Shown: positions 9,078 through 18,050, numbered from the stretch's first letter. The stretch is 64,000 nt of DNA from Planctomycetia bacterium (GCA_016191115.1 JACPPG010000023.1:133062-197061); one strand, 5' to 3'. Numbers and translations are program-made. Notes: generated by a model not told the origin, from the sequence alone.

Positions 9078-9284
9078 TTATTGGCCAGAGTACACGGGTC
9101 CCGGCATAACGGTCGCGCCGGGCGCCGCCATGTACGGATCGCCGTACGTCACGGCGCCGGGGGCTCCGCACGTGGGAGCGGGGGCCGGCTGGCCGCACGA
9201 TCCGCCTCGTCGGAACCAATGGAAGCAGCCGCTGCTGCTGGCCATCAGGACCGCTGCGGTCGTCAGAATGAGTAGCCTCTTCAT
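9078..9284 (-). CDS. Small Cys-rich lipoprotein
   Basis: 68 residues. The signal peptide MKRLLILTTAAVLMASSSGC ends in a lipobox-like SSSGC, so lipidation is predicted. The mature part is short, Pro/Gly-rich, with further cysteines (GSCGQPAPAPTCGAPG). ATG 9284 is fixed by GGAGGTG (complement of 9291-9297) at 6 bases. Function unknown. Confidence 0.75.
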   Translation of the reverse strand: MKRLLILTTAAVLMASSSGCFHWFRRGGSCGQPAPAPTCGAPGAVTYGDPYMAAPGATVMPGPVYSGQ

Positions 9285-9528
9285 CGTTCGCACCTCCGGT
9301 AGGACTATGCGCATCATGGCGAGGCTGCGGGTCGAGCAACTCTACATCACGCCCGGCGATGTGCAAATGCAACGCGGCGGATTTTTCACCCACAAACGTT
9401 GCAGATTCCGCACACCAGTAGAGAAAGGGACCGCCGGCGTACGAAGTGAAGCAAAGGCCCATGCTCGTTCGGCCTAAAAGGCTCGCTACCCAAACCTCCC
9501 CACGAAGCGCCCGCGCGCTCTCTCGACT
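9285..9528. promoter_or_regulatory. Divergent intergenic region
   Basis: About 245 bp between the lipoprotein (minus) and the hydrolase (plus). It must hold both promoters, but I cannot place -35/-10 elements with confidence. Apart from the lipoprotein ribosome-binding site nothing else is visible. Confidence 0.4.
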
Positions 9529-10728
9529 GTGTCCAGCAGCAGAACGGATTCTGAGGGTCGCCGCACGGTCGTTTGGCTCGCGCTGGCGGCCGCATTGCTT
9601 CTCCTTGCGCTGGCGGGCGTCGTGCGGGCCGCGCAGACGGCGTCCGAGACGTCTCGCGCCCCTGCGCCGACGGGCGCGCGGTTCCCCGCTCCGCCCCCGG
9701 CGGACGAACCGGTCGGCACGACCGACAACGATGACGAAAGTGTCCTAACGAAGATCGTTCGCCCGCCCACCGTGGGCGAGAGCGAGTCGCTGGCCACCGA
9801 CGACGGCCCAGAGTCGGTCGAGCCGCCTGAAGGCGCCTGCGGCGGAAGCGAGCTATGGCTCGTCAGCACGCGCGGCTTGCCCCTTGCCGGCGACGACTGT
9901 TGCGCCCCACAATTCGCGCCGTGCGTCTTCCGCTACCAGTGCGGCCGCGGCTTTGTCACATCGACTCTGGAAGAGCTGCGGGCGACGGACGATTCGTCGC
10001 GGGTCACTGCCATTTTCGTTCACGGCAACGACACCACGGCCGAACAAGCGGCTACCGGCGGCCGGCAACTGTATGGCAAACTGCTGCACACCTGCTGCCC
10101 GATGCCGCCGGTGCGGCTGGTCATTTGGTCGTGGCCGAGCGAGACCGACGTCCTGTGCAAGCGGCGCGATTTCCGCCTGAAGGCCTGCCGCACCAATATC
10201 GAGGGGTACTTTCTGGCCACCTTCGTCGACTCCCTGCCGCCGGCGACCCGCGTCAGCATGGCGGGCTACAGCTATGGCGCCCGGGTCGTGAGCGGCGGGC
10301 TGCACATGCTTGCAGGCGGCATGCTCGAAGGACGCGTGCTCCGCGAGCGAATGCACACCGACCGCCCGGCGCCGAGCGCCATCCTCATGGGCGGGGCGAT
10401 GGACAACGACTGGCTGCTGCCGGGTATGCGTCACCAGGACGCCATGTCGCAGGTGCAGCGGATGGTGGTGACGTACAACCGTTTTGATCCCGTGCTGCGC
10501 TGGTACCCGATGCTGTGGGGCCGCGGCGGAACGCTGGCGTTGGGCGTCACGGGCGTCGCCGACCCAGGCCAACTGGGAATGGACCGGAACAAGCTGGTGG
10601 AAATCAACGTGGCGCGCGCCGTCCACTGCCGCCACGGCTGGAAATACTACAGCGGCTCGCCGCAGATCATGGCGCTACTGCGCCGCGAGCTGGTGTACCT
10701 GCCCTCGGCCGAACTGGTGGCGCAGTAG
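9529..10728 (+). CDS. Membrane-anchored alpha/beta hydrolase
   Basis: 399 residues. An N-terminal anchor (VVWLALAAALLLLALAGVV, ~14-32) is followed by a ~90-residue low-complexity acidic/Pro linker. The alpha/beta hydrolase core begins near AIFVHGND (oxyanion region) and has the nucleophile elbow MAGYSYGARV (GxSxG). A VTYNRFDPVLRWYP segment and a late RHGWKYY could supply the acid and histidine, but I cannot assign these firmly. The substrate is unknown. The GTG start at 9529 is uncertain, since no clear ribosome-binding site precedes it. Confidence 0.72.
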   Translation: MSSSRTDSEGRRTVVWLALAAALLLLALAGVVRAAQTASETSRAPAPTGARFPAPPPADEPVGTTDNDDESVLTKIVRPPTVGESESLATDDGPESVEPPEGACGGSELWLVSTRGLPLAGDDCCAPQFAPCVFRYQCGRGFVTSTLEELRATDDSSRVTAIFVHGNDTTAEQAATGGRQLYGKLLHTCCPMPPVRLVIWSWPSETDVLCKRRDFRLKACRTNIEGYFLATFVDSLPPATRVSMAGYSYGARVVSGGLHMLAGGMLEGRVLRERMHTDRPAPSAILMGGAMDNDWLLPGMRHQDAMSQVQRMVVTYNRFDPVLRWYPMLWGRGGTLALGVTGVADPGQLGMDRNKLVEINVARAVHCRHGWKYYSGSPQIMALLRRELVYLPSAELVAQ

Positions 10729-10740
10729 CTTCGTCTGTGC

Positions 10741-10840
10741 CACTGCTTCGCAGAAGCAGTGCGAAATACGGATCGACGTCGCGCGGATCGACGGTCGCAA
10801 CTCGCTCCGGCACGGCTTGCCCTCGTCGGTCAAGCCGTGG
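10741..10840. terminator. Two hairpins between convergent genes
   Basis: CACTGCTTC-gca-GAAGCAGTG (10741-10761) is a perfect 9-bp stem. CACGGCTTG (10811-10819) pairs with CAAGCCGTG (10831-10839) across 11 bases. They lie between converging genes, where bidirectional termination is expected. There are no U-tracts, so they may equally be dispersed palindromic repeats. Confidence 0.5.
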
Positions 10841-10871
10841 CACACGTGAAAGGGTTCTCCCGGTGAGTTCC

Positions 10872-12041
10872 CTACGCCTTCAACTGCTCGTCGTGCCGCA
10901 TCAGGCTCGGCGGCTGATCGGCGCGGTGGACGTTGGCCAGGGCCGCTTTCGCGCCGGCGCGCTGCTCGACGTCGTTGTCTTCCCACTCGATCGACACGGC
11001 GCCGCTGAACCCGGCACGGTTCAGCTCGACAAATAGCTCCTCGGCGCTCGTGGCGTCGCGGGCGGTTCCGGCGGTGACGAAGTTCCAGCCGTTTTCCTTG
11101 TCTCCCATGGGACGATGCCCACCGAGCCGGCCGTTGCGCGTGTAGCCGTCGACGACTTGCACGCCCTTGATGTGCGCGCAGTGGATGCGGTGGCCGTATT
11201 CGCGGATGAAGTGTACGCCGGAGACCCCTTGCCATTCCATGTGCGAACAATCGAAGTTGAAGCCGGCCGCCTTGTCGAAGCCGGCGGCGTCGACGGCGCG
11301 GAGGTACTCGCCGGCGCTCGTGATGTCGCCCATCGCCCGTTCGCTGGGGTGGCACTCCAGGTCGAATGTGGTGCCGTAGTGCAAACAGGCCTGGAACACG
11401 GGCGCGAATCGCTCGATGAGCAATTCCAGGCTGACCTGGTAGACGTTCGGGATGGCATGCCCGCCGAGCGACGCCGGGAGCGGCGGGAACAGAAACCAAT
11501 GCGACCAGCAGTGCGCGGGCGACCCGACGAAGCCCGACACCGGCACGACGCGGTCCTGCAGCTTGCCCAAGAAGTGCGCGAGCCGCGCCGCGTTCACCAA
11601 TGCCGTGGCCGCTTGCCGATGGGCGATCTGCCCTACCTCGGGCGGGACGTAAAAGGGATCGGTCCGCGGCGGATCGTTCCCTTCGCTTCGCCAGCGAGCG
11701 TAAGCCGCGACGGATTCGCCGCCCAGAAACTGCAGCGTCTTGGCGCTCGGTTCGTCCCCCAGGGCTTGGCCTTGCAAGTGTGCTGCGACCGAGAAGATCT
11801 CCAGCCCGCGGCTCTTGGCCTTAGTGACGCGCTCCTGGGCGTACTGCTTGGCGCCGGCGTCGTCGCCGCACCGGTCGAGGGCCAATTCCCAGGAGGCCTC
11901 CTCCCAACCGTCAAAACCCGTCTCGGCGAGCCAGTCGAGCCAGCGTTGCTCAGGCACGTTGCCGAACTGCCCACGCACCAGGCCAATCTGATGGTAGCTC
12001 GATCTCCCCCAGCGATGCTCCTTGGTCTGATGATGACCCAC
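10872..12041 (-). CDS. Sugar phosphate isomerase/epimerase-like TIM barrel
   Basis: 389 residues from GTG 12041, chosen because AGGGAG lies 8 bases upstream; ATG 12059 would add six residues. It belongs to the xylose-isomerase-like/AP-endonuclease-2 superfamily: likely metal ligands are the Glu and His of TFDLECHPSE, the Asp and His of FDCSHMEW, the His of CAHIKG, and the Glu of SIEWEDND. Planctomycetes carry many such enzymes, generally tied to catabolism of unusual sugars. The substrate cannot be deduced. Confidence 0.8.
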   Translation of the reverse strand: MGHHQTKEHRWGRSSYHQIGLVRGQFGNVPEQRWLDWLAETGFDGWEEASWELALDRCGDDAGAKQYAQERVTKAKSRGLEIFSVAAHLQGQALGDEPSAKTLQFLGGESVAAYARWRSEGNDPPRTDPFYVPPEVGQIAHRQAATALVNAARLAHFLGKLQDRVVPVSGFVGSPAHCWSHWFLFPPLPASLGGHAIPNVYQVSLELLIERFAPVFQACLHYGTTFDLECHPSERAMGDITSAGEYLRAVDAAGFDKAAGFNFDCSHMEWQGVSGVHFIREYGHRIHCAHIKGVQVVDGYTRNGRLGGHRPMGDKENGWNFVTAGTARDATSAEELFVELNRAGFSGAVSIEWEDNDVEQRAGAKAALANVHRADQPPSLMRHDEQLKA

Positions 12042-12129
12042 AGTCGATTCTCCCTGCATGCGTGACGTGCCGTAAGCGGAGCATCTTACGACCGCGGCGG
12101 AATGTTTGCAAAGGAGTGGCCGACCTGGC

Positions 12130-12287
12130 CAGGGCCATCCTGTTTTTCAAAATGGCGAGGCGGGAAAATGGGACTGGCTCCGAGCATAAACAGCGCAAGC
12201 CCTTTCAGACCAACGTTGCGTCTCGGTGCCTGTCCCACTTTCCCGCCGGTGCGCCGCCGCTCGAGCTTGAATCTGTGAACGGCCCTG
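12130..12287 (+). mobile_element. Element A, copy 1 (complete)
   Basis: 158 bp with ends CAGGGCCATCC and GAACGGCCCTG. The internal palindrome pairs GGGACTGGCTCCGAG with CTCGGTGCCTGTCCC. It is flanked by the perfect 10-bp direct repeat CCGACCTGGC (12120-12129 and 12288-12297). No coding capacity; ORFs crossing it are chance. Element B follows directly after the right-hand direct repeat. Confidence 0.85.
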
Positions 12288-12297
12288 CCGACCTGGC

Positions 12298-12422
12298 CAG
12301 GAGAACTGCAAAGTCCTGGGGAGAGGGGATCAGGCACATTTTTCGGCCGAAGGTCTTTCGGAAGAATTGAGAACCGCACGTGCCGAAAAATGAGCCAGAC
12401 CCCGGACTTTGCAGTTCTCCTG
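12298..12422 (-). mobile_element. Element B, copy 1 (complete, inverse orientation)
   Basis: 125 bp, ends CAGGAGAACTGCAAAGTCC and its inverse. Internal arms carry GGATCAGGCACATTTTTCGG and CCGAAAAATGAGCCAGACCC. The same 10-bp direct repeat CCGACCTGGC lies on both sides (12288-12297, 12423-12432), so the locus reads repeat-A-repeat-B-repeat. Confidence 0.85.
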
Positions 12423-12519
12423 CCGACCTGGCGTTCGCGTTTTCCAGTCACTTGCTCGCCAACGCGTGCGGGAACTACTGTAGTGAAGAGGCGGATACCT
12501 CTCTTGCAGCCGTCGTCAG

Positions 12520-13365
12520 GTGGTCTCCTTGTCCGATCCGGTCATCAGCAGCGTGCGGAACCCGCGGGTGCAAGAGGCGGCCCGGCTGCGCGATCGCCGG
12601 CATCGGGCCCGCCAAGGGCGGATTTTCATCGACGGCGTGCGCGAAATCTCGCGGGCCGCCGACGCCGGCGTCAGGATCGTCGAGGCCTTCGTCTGCCCGA
12701 CGCTGTGGCGCGATGAGCCAACGCGCGACCTTGTCGGCCGCATCGAGCGGTCCGGCGCAACGGTGACGCACGTCACGCCCCACGTCTACGAGAAGCTGGC
12801 CTTTGGCGAGCGCGCGGAGGGCCTTCTGTGCGTTGCCCAGACGCCGCGAACGACCTTGGACGATCTGGTCTTGCCCACCAACCCGCTCGTCGCGGTCGTG
12901 GAGGGCTGCGAAAAGCCGGGCAACCTGGGCGCGGTCATTCGCAGCGCCGATGGCGCCGGATTGTCGGCCGTGCTGGTGGGCGACACGCGCGTCGACCTGT
13001 TCAACCCCAACGCGATCCGCGCCAGCCTGGGCACAATCTTCTCGATGCCTCTGGCGGCCGCCCCGTCGGGCCAGATCAAGGACTGGCTCGCCGATCGCGG
13101 CATGCGTCTCTTCGCAGCGCGGGTCGACGGTTCGATCGACTACACGGCGGCCGATTTCACCGGCCCCACGGCGATCGTTCTGGGGAGTGAAGTGGCCGGA
13201 CTGTCGGACGCATGGCGCGATCGGCAGGTCACGGCCATTCGACTACCGATGCGCGGAGTGGCCGACAGCCTCAACGTGTCGGCCGCCGCCGCGGCGCTAT
13301 TCTACGAGGCGCAGCGGCAACGCCAGCCGCGGCCACAAGGCCAAAGCGCCAGCGAGGGTTTGTAA
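12520..13365 (+). CDS. SpoU/TrmH-family RNA 2'-O-methyltransferase
   Basis: 281 residues. The N-terminal substrate-binding domain opens with SSVRNPRVQEAARLRDRR and has the RQGRIFIDGVREI strand. The SPOUT domain carries motif 1 (EKPGNLGAVIRSAD), motif 2 (VLGSEVAGLS) and motif 3 (IRLPMRGVADSLNVSAAAAA). It methylates ribose in tRNA or rRNA using AdoMet. GTG 12520 is used; TTG 12529, preceded by AGGTGG, is an equally reasonable start. The last residues (QSASEGL) are encoded by repeat family C, so the native C-terminus has been replaced. Confidence 0.85.
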   Translation: MVSLSDPVISSVRNPRVQEAARLRDRRHRARQGRIFIDGVREISRAADAGVRIVEAFVCPTLWRDEPTRDLVGRIERSGATVTHVTPHVYEKLAFGERAEGLLCVAQTPRTTLDDLVLPTNPLVAVVEGCEKPGNLGAVIRSADGAGLSAVLVGDTRVDLFNPNAIRASLGTIFSMPLAAAPSGQIKDWLADRGMRLFAARVDGSIDYTAADFTGPTAIVLGSEVAGLSDAWRDRQVTAIRLPMRGVADSLNVSAAAAALFYEAQRQRQPRPQGQSASEGL

Positions 13366-13404
13366 GCCACGCGCCGCACCCTCGCTTGCGCTTCGGGCTA
13401 GTAT
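13327..13404. repeat. Repeat family C, inverted pair
   Basis: AAAGCGCCAGCGAGGGT (13343-13359) and ACCCTCGCTTGCGCTTCGGGC with TAGTATAG face each other with ~20 bases between. The left arm supplies the methyltransferase's last codons and stop. Confidence 0.65.
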
Positions 13405-13447
13405 AGGGGCGGCTCCGGGCGATTCCATTGCCGCGTGGAGTTTGTTG

Positions 13448-13604
13448 CAGGGCCGTTCACAGATTCAAGCTCGAACGGCGGCGCACCGGCGGGAAAGTGG
13501 GACAGGCACCGAGACGCAACGTTGGTCTGAAAGGGCTTGCGCTGTTTATGCTCGGAGCCAGTCCCATTTCCCGCCTCGCCATTTTGAAAAACAGGATGGC
13601 CCTG
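13448..13604 (-). mobile_element. Element A, copy 2 (complete, inverse orientation)
   Basis: 157 bp. It runs from CAGGGCCGTTC to GATGGCCCTG. Flanks GAGTTTGTTG (13438-13447) and GCGTTTGTTG (13605-13614) match at 9 of 10 bases. It ends 14 bp before the folD stop. Confidence 0.83.
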
Positions 13605-13618
13605 GCGTTTGTTGACCG

Positions 13619-14482
13619 CTAAGGCTGCTGCAACCGCGCCGCCGCCAGCGTGTTGACCATCAGCATCGCGACGGTTAGCGGGCCGACGCCGCCGGGCACT
13701 GGCGTGATCATGCCGGCGACGTCGCGGACCGCCTCGAAATCGACGTCGCCGCACAGCCCGGCCTCCGTGCGATTCATACCCACGTCGATCACCACGGCCC
13801 CCGGCTTGACCATCGCCGCCGTGACCAGCCGCGGCCGGCCCATCGCCGCCACCAGGATGTCGGCCTGGCGGGTGATCTCCTCGACGTTGCGGGTGCGGGT
13901 GTGGCAGACGGTCACGGTCGCGTCACCGCCAGGACCACGGGCAACAAGCATGTTCGCCAGCGGCTTCCCCACGATATCGCTCCGCCCCAGGATCACCACG
14001 CGGCGTCCGGCCGTCTCGATCGAATGGCGGGCGAGCAATCGCCGGATGCCGTGCGGCGTGCATGGCAGAAACCGCGGCCGCCCTTGCACCAGGCGCCCCA
14101 CGTTCTCGGGATGAAAGCAATCGACGTCCTTCGCCGGGTTGACCGCCTCCAGTACGCGGGCGGCGTCGACCGACGGTGGCAGCGGCAACTGCACCAGGAT
14201 GCCATGGACCCGCGGATCGGCATTGAGCCGCTCGACGAGCACCAGCAGTTCGTCGAGCGACGTTGTAGCCGGAAGGCGCTCCACCCGTCCGTCGATCGAC
14301 AGCTTGCGGCACGCCTCGCGCTTGTTGCGGACGTAGACTTCGCTGCCCGGATCGTCGCCGACCAAAACGGCGGTCAAGCACGGCACGACGCCCGTTGACT
14401 GCGTAAAGCCCGCGACGTCCTGGGCCACCTCGGACTGGATTTGCCTCGCCAGCGCCAGGCCGTCGAGGATCGTCGCGCTCAA
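13619..14482 (-). CDS. folD: Methylenetetrahydrofolate dehydrogenase/cyclohydrolase FolD
   Basis: 287 residues, matching the ~288 of E. coli FolD. It interconverts methylene-, methenyl- and formyl-tetrahydrofolate with NADP. Landmarks: SEVYVRNKREACRK (catalytic Lys/Tyr region), GILVQLPLPP, KDVDCFHPENVGRL, the NADP loop VVILGRSDIVGKP, and the C-terminal PVPGGVGPLTVAML. TTG 14482 is chosen because TGGAGG (complement of 14491-14496) lies 8 bases upstream and SATILDGLALA is the normal family start; ATG 14524 would add 14 residues. Confidence 0.92.
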   Translation of the reverse strand: MSATILDGLALARQIQSEVAQDVAGFTQSTGVVPCLTAVLVGDDPGSEVYVRNKREACRKLSIDGRVERLPATTSLDELLVLVERLNADPRVHGILVQLPLPPSVDAARVLEAVNPAKDVDCFHPENVGRLVQGRPRFLPCTPHGIRRLLARHSIETAGRRVVILGRSDIVGKPLANMLVARGPGGDATVTVCHTRTRNVEEITRQADILVAAMGRPRLVTAAMVKPGAVVIDVGMNRTEAGLCGDVDFEAVRDVAGMITPVPGGVGPLTVAMLMVNTLAAARLQQP

Positions 14483-14570
14483 GTGGTCGGCCTCCACCGC
14501 GGTAAAAGCGTTGAAGCAGCCCATTCTAGCAGACGCGCCACGCGTGTCAGCCGGCATGTCACCCGGTGGT

Positions 14571-14694
14571 CAGGAGAACTGCGAAGTCCGGGGTCTGGCT
14601 CATTTTTCGGCACACGCGGCTTTCAATCTTTCGAAAGGACCTTCGGCCGAAAAATGTGCCTGACCCCCTCTCCCAGGACTTCGCGGTTCTCCTG
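14571..14694 (+). mobile_element. Element B, copy 2 (complete, solitary)
   Basis: 124 bp, ends CAGGAGAACTGCGAAGTCC and its inverse. It is flanked by a perfect 10-bp direct repeat, ACCCGGTGGT (14561-14570, 14695-14704). No A element is attached. Confidence 0.87.
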
Positions 14695-14742
14695 ACCCGG
14701 TGGTGACGGCCTCTTGCCAGTGGCGTTTGGGCCGCACAATAC

Positions 14743-14820
14743 CAGCCCGAAGCGCCAGAAGCGCCGGCGAGGCGCCGCTACACATTGATCCAAAATCCCT
14801 CGCCGGCGCTTCGGGCTTGC
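14743..14820. repeat. Repeat family C, inverted pair
   Basis: AGCCCGAAGCGCC...GGCGAGG and CCTCGCCGGCGCTTCGGGCT enclose ~30 bp; the left arm has an internal AGAAGCGCC duplication. It is located just past the pgpA stop. Confidence 0.65.
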
Positions 14821-14826
14821 GTGCCA

Positions 14827-15360
14827 TCACAGCGCTGCGCCGGCAAAGAAGTAGCTGCCGATCCACAACAGCAGCCGCAAGGACAGGTTGGCGTACACCG
14901 CCGCCACGCAATCGTCGGCCATAACGCCCAGCCCGTCGGGCAGCCGCTCGACATTGCTCACCGGGGGCGGCTTCACGATATCGAACAGCCGGAACAGGAG
15001 AAAACCGGCGATGAGGTTTACCGGGCGGGAGGTGTCGATTGCCAACAGGCTGGCCGCCATGCCCACGATCTCGTCGAAGACGATCGAGCCCGGGTCCTTT
15101 GAGCCCCCCAACGTTCGGATGGCGGCGGTGCAAATGGGGACGCCGACCGCCGCCAGTGCCAGGGTCGCCGCCCCCTGTAGCCACACGCCTGGCAAAAACG
15201 CGATCGCCCACGCCAACGGGAGCCCAAACAGCGACCCAAACGTGCCGGGCGCGACCGGCGCAAAGCCGATCCAGGCGCCGGTCGCCAGCCACACAATCGG
15301 TCCCTTGCGAAACGGGCTTTCGGCGGGCGGCGACGACTTGGGACGGCTCATGGGGCGCAT
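14827..15360 (-). CDS. pgpA: Phosphatidylglycerophosphatase A
   Basis: 177 residues. It dephosphorylates phosphatidylglycerophosphate to phosphatidylglycerol in the inner membrane. Visible family features: APVAPGTFGSLFGLPL near the N-terminus, IVFDEIVGMAAS in the middle, and FRLFDIVKPPPV then LPDGLGVMADDCVAAVYAN, with several hydrophobic helices. Two in-frame ATGs (15360, 15351) are possible; neither has a clear ribosome-binding site. Confidence 0.9.
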   Translation of the reverse strand: MRPMSRPKSSPPAESPFRKGPIVWLATGAWIGFAPVAPGTFGSLFGLPLAWAIAFLPGVWLQGAATLALAAVGVPICTAAIRTLGGSKDPGSIVFDEIVGMAASLLAIDTSRPVNLIAGFLLFRLFDIVKPPPVSNVERLPDGLGVMADDCVAAVYANLSLRLLLWIGSYFFAGAAL

Positions 15361-15549
15361 GCTAAGCGCTGGGGGTGGCGGCCAACAATCGCAGTCGAGC
15401 CGCGCCGCGAAACTGCCGATTCGCTAGTGACGAGCCACCCTATGCCCCTGTATCCTAGGTTGCTTGCGTGGTACAATTACGACAAACTTGGTCATGTTAA
15501 TCGGCATTATGGGCCGAAGACTGGCTTAGGGTCGCTCTTCGGGTGTGAA

Positions 15550-17292
15550 ATGGCGGAAGAAAAGCAAAAACTAAGCCCTGTCGAGGGCATCAAGACCACG
15601 AGCAACTTCCTCCGCGGCTCGATCGGCAACGAGCTATCGGACGGCGAAGACCATTTCAACAAGGACAACGCCCAACTCCTCAAGCATCACGGCACCTACC
15701 AGCAGGACGACCGGGATGCGCGGGCCGGCGGCCGCGCCGGCGGCGGCGTCCACGCCGACAAAGTTTACAGCTTCATGGTCCGCACCAAGATCCCGGGCGG
15801 CAAGCTGACCAGCCGCCAACTCTTGGCCGAGCTTGATCTGTGCGATGAATTGGGCAACGCAACCCTGCGGATCACCAGCCGGCAGGGCTTGCAGTTGCAC
15901 GGCATCCTGAAGAGCCATCTGAAGGAAACGATCCGGCGGATCAACGACGTCCAGCTCTCGACGCTGGCCGCTTGCGGTGACGTGGAACGCAATGTGATGT
16001 GCTGCCCCGCGCCGCACCACCAGGACCCCGTTCACCAGCAAATGCAGGACCTGGCCGATCGCCTGGCCCAGCATCTCTGCCCGCGGACCACCGCCTATCA
16101 CGAGTTGTGGCTCACCGACAGCCAGACCGGCGAGGAAATGCTGTGCGGCGGCGGGTCGAACGGGCATGAAGTCGAGCCTATTTACGGCCCGACCTATTTG
16201 CCGCGCAAGTTCAAGACCGGCATCGGCCTGCCGGGAGACAACTGCATCGACATCTACGCCAACGATCTTGGGCTGCTGGCGATTCCGCGCGACTACAAGA
16301 TCACGGGCTACAACGTGCTGGTCGGCGGCGGATTCGGCGTAACGCCCAGCGCGAAAAAGACGTTCCCGGCGCTAGCCAAGCGGATGGCCTTCGTCGCGCC
16401 GGACCAGGTCATCGACGTGGCAACCGCCGTCATCAAAGTGCAGCGCGACTTCGGCAATAGGGCCGATCGCAAAGTCGCCCGGATGAAATACCTGATCGCC
16501 GATTGGGGCCTGGAACGATTCAAGGCCAAGGTCGAGGAATACTACGGCCGGCCGCTGGCCGATCCAGAGCCCGACGACGTGTGGGCCTTCGACGACCATC
16601 TCGGCTGGCACGAGCAAGGCGATGGCCGCTGGTTCTATGGCCTCAATGTGGAAAACGGACGGCTACTGGACACCGAGGGCATGCGGCTCAAGACAGCCAT
16701 CCGCGCCATCTGCAATCGCCTGGCGCCAAATACCCGGCTGACGCCGCACCAGAGCATGCTCTTCACGGACGTTACCGACGAAGGCCGTGCCGTGCTGGAA
16801 TCAATTCTGCGCGACCATGGCGTCAAGTTGTCGCACGAGATTTCCAACGCCCGACGCTGGTCGATGGCTTGCGTCGCCTGGCCCACCTGCGGCCTATCGA
16901 TTACCGAGGCCGAGCGGGCCTTGCCGGGCGTGATCGACGAGCTGGAGGTGGAGCTTGCGCGGCTCGGCCTGTCGAGCGAGACGTTCACGGTCCGCATGAC
17001 CGGTTGCCCCAACGGTTGCGCCCGCCCTTACAACTCCGACGTGGGCCTGGTGGGCAAAGCCGCCGGCCGTTACACCGTATTCCTCGGCGGACGGCTCTTG
17101 GGGAACCGCCTGAACTTTATCTACAAAGACATGGTGCCCGGTGAGGAGCTGGTGAGCACGCTGGTGCCGGTGTTGACCTATTTCAAACAGGCCCGGGAGC
17201 AGGGCGAGACCTTCGGCGATTTCTGCCATCGCAAGGGCGCCGGCGATCTGCTGGCGTGGGCAGAGCAGTACGCGGCTCAGGCGACGGCGTGA
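15550..17292 (+). CDS. Siroheme sulfite (or nitrite) reductase hemoprotein
   Basis: 580 residues. It reduces sulfite to sulfide (or nitrite to ammonia) with six electrons, using coupled siroheme and [4Fe-4S]. The cluster/siroheme cysteines are C441 and C447 (CVAWPTC) and C486 and C490 (TGCPNGCARP). The two-fold repeated ferredoxin-like half-domains are evident, and RITSRQGLQLHG lies in the first. It fits assimilatory sulfite reductase (CysI-like) better than nitrite reductase because of the LPTC-like spacing, but this is not decisive. ATG 15550 avoids an unrelated N-terminal extension. No sulfate-assimilation partner genes are adjacent. Confidence 0.85.
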   Translation: MAEEKQKLSPVEGIKTTSNFLRGSIGNELSDGEDHFNKDNAQLLKHHGTYQQDDRDARAGGRAGGGVHADKVYSFMVRTKIPGGKLTSRQLLAELDLCDELGNATLRITSRQGLQLHGILKSHLKETIRRINDVQLSTLAACGDVERNVMCCPAPHHQDPVHQQMQDLADRLAQHLCPRTTAYHELWLTDSQTGEEMLCGGGSNGHEVEPIYGPTYLPRKFKTGIGLPGDNCIDIYANDLGLLAIPRDYKITGYNVLVGGGFGVTPSAKKTFPALAKRMAFVAPDQVIDVATAVIKVQRDFGNRADRKVARMKYLIADWGLERFKAKVEEYYGRPLADPEPDDVWAFDDHLGWHEQGDGRWFYGLNVENGRLLDTEGMRLKTAIRAICNRLAPNTRLTPHQSMLFTDVTDEGRAVLESILRDHGVKLSHEISNARRWSMACVAWPTCGLSITEAERALPGVIDELEVELARLGLSSETFTVRMTGCPNGCARPYNSDVGLVGKAAGRYTVFLGGRLLGNRLNFIYKDMVPGEELVSTLVPVLTYFKQAREQGETFGDFCHRKGAGDLLAWAEQYAAQATA

Positions 17293-17351
17293 CGGCCGGC
17301 GCCCCGGCCGCGCAATTCGGCAAACGACGATGGGGAAAGGAGTCCCTTCCG

Positions 17352-17822
17352 ATGCCACTCAAACCCTGGATGCGCTATCTGCTGTGGTTCGTCGGCGGCT
17401 ACAACATCCTGGCCGGCATCGGGATGATCTGTTTCTACCACGAGGGCTTCAAGTTCCTCGGCATCCCTAAGCCCGAGCTGATGCTGCCGGTGCAGTTGGT
17501 GGGCGTGCTGGTGGGCCTTTTTGGGGTCGGCTACTGGCTGGTCGCCCGCTCGCCCATCGAGAACCGCAACCTCCTCGCGCTGGGATTCGCCAGCAAGGCC
17601 CTCGGATCGCTATTGGGCGTGGGCTACGTCGTGGCCGGGCAGTTGCCGCTTGTATTCCTGCCCGTGCTCTTCTTCGCCGACATCATCTACCTGCCGCCAT
17701 TCCTTTTGATCATGCGGCGGCTTTACGGACGGCGGCCTCCCCATGCCGGCTCTCTTGCGCGAGGGGAGAGGGAGCCAAGGCCGCGCGGCGCCCCCCTTGC
17801 GCGTGAGCACCGGGCGGGATAA
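17352..17822 (+). CDS. Four-helix membrane protein of unknown function
   Basis: 156 residues. Four hydrophobic segments fill the first ~120 residues (LLWFVGGYNILAGIGMI; LPVQLVGVLVGLFGVGYWLVA; LLALGFASKALGSLLGVGYVVAG; LVFLPVLFFADIIYLPPFLLI). AAAGGAGT (17336-17343) lies 8 bases before ATG 17352. It starts 60 bp after the reductase and is probably co-transcribed. The last ~30 residues (SLARGEREPRPRG onward) come from repeat family G (17743-17775), so the native end is lost. I do not recognise the family. Confidence 0.7.
   Translation: MPLKPWMRYLLWFVGGYNILAGIGMICFYHEGFKFLGIPKPELMLPVQLVGVLVGLFGVGYWLVARSPIENRNLLALGFASKALGSLLGVGYVVAGQLPLVFLPVLFFADIIYLPPFLLIMRRLYGRRPPHAGSLARGEREPRPRGAPLAREHRAG
17743..17775. 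repeat. Repeat family G, single copy
   Basis: CGGCTCTCTTGCGCGAGGGG followed by AGAGGGAGCC: an imperfect palindrome related to copies at 22755, 39929 and 59989. It lies inside the 3' end of the four-helix membrane protein gene. Confidence 0.6.
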
Positions 17823-17860
17823 GCGGGTCACTCGCTCACGCGCGACGTTCCGATCCAGCC

Positions 17861-17997
17861 CAGGGCCGTTCACAGATTCAAGCTTGCCGGCGGCGCACCG
17901 GCGGGAAAGTGGGACAGGCACCGAGACGCAACGTTGGTCTGAAAGGACTTGCGCTGTTTATGCTCGGAGCCAGTCCCATTTTCCCGCCTCGCCATTT
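17861..17997 (-). mobile_element. Element A, copy 3 (truncated)
   Basis: Starts at CAGGGCCGTTC but stops at CGCCATTT, so the CAGGGCCATTC end of the family is missing. No direct repeat is found. It lies 53 bp before the small symporter subunit. Confidence 0.8.
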
Positions 17998-18050
17998 ATC
18001 CCGGTTCGCTCGGTTCTGTCCTTCGTTTTGTCCCCTGATCGCGGATCGAT

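Noticed and set aside
12062..12370. Open frames inside or across elements A and B (also at 22198, 34898, 42674 and similar)
   Set aside because: They recur only because the elements recur; frames differ by copy orientation, without ribosome-binding sites, so the elements are non-coding.
12120..12432. Repeat-A-repeat-B-repeat as a CRISPR array
   Set aside because: The short repeats differ at each locus and the long units are the conserved part, the opposite of a CRISPR; no cas genes are present.
14571..14694. Element B as a simple transcription terminator
   Set aside because: It has a long stem but no U-tract, is flanked by target-site duplications, and occurs in different orientations relative to genes.
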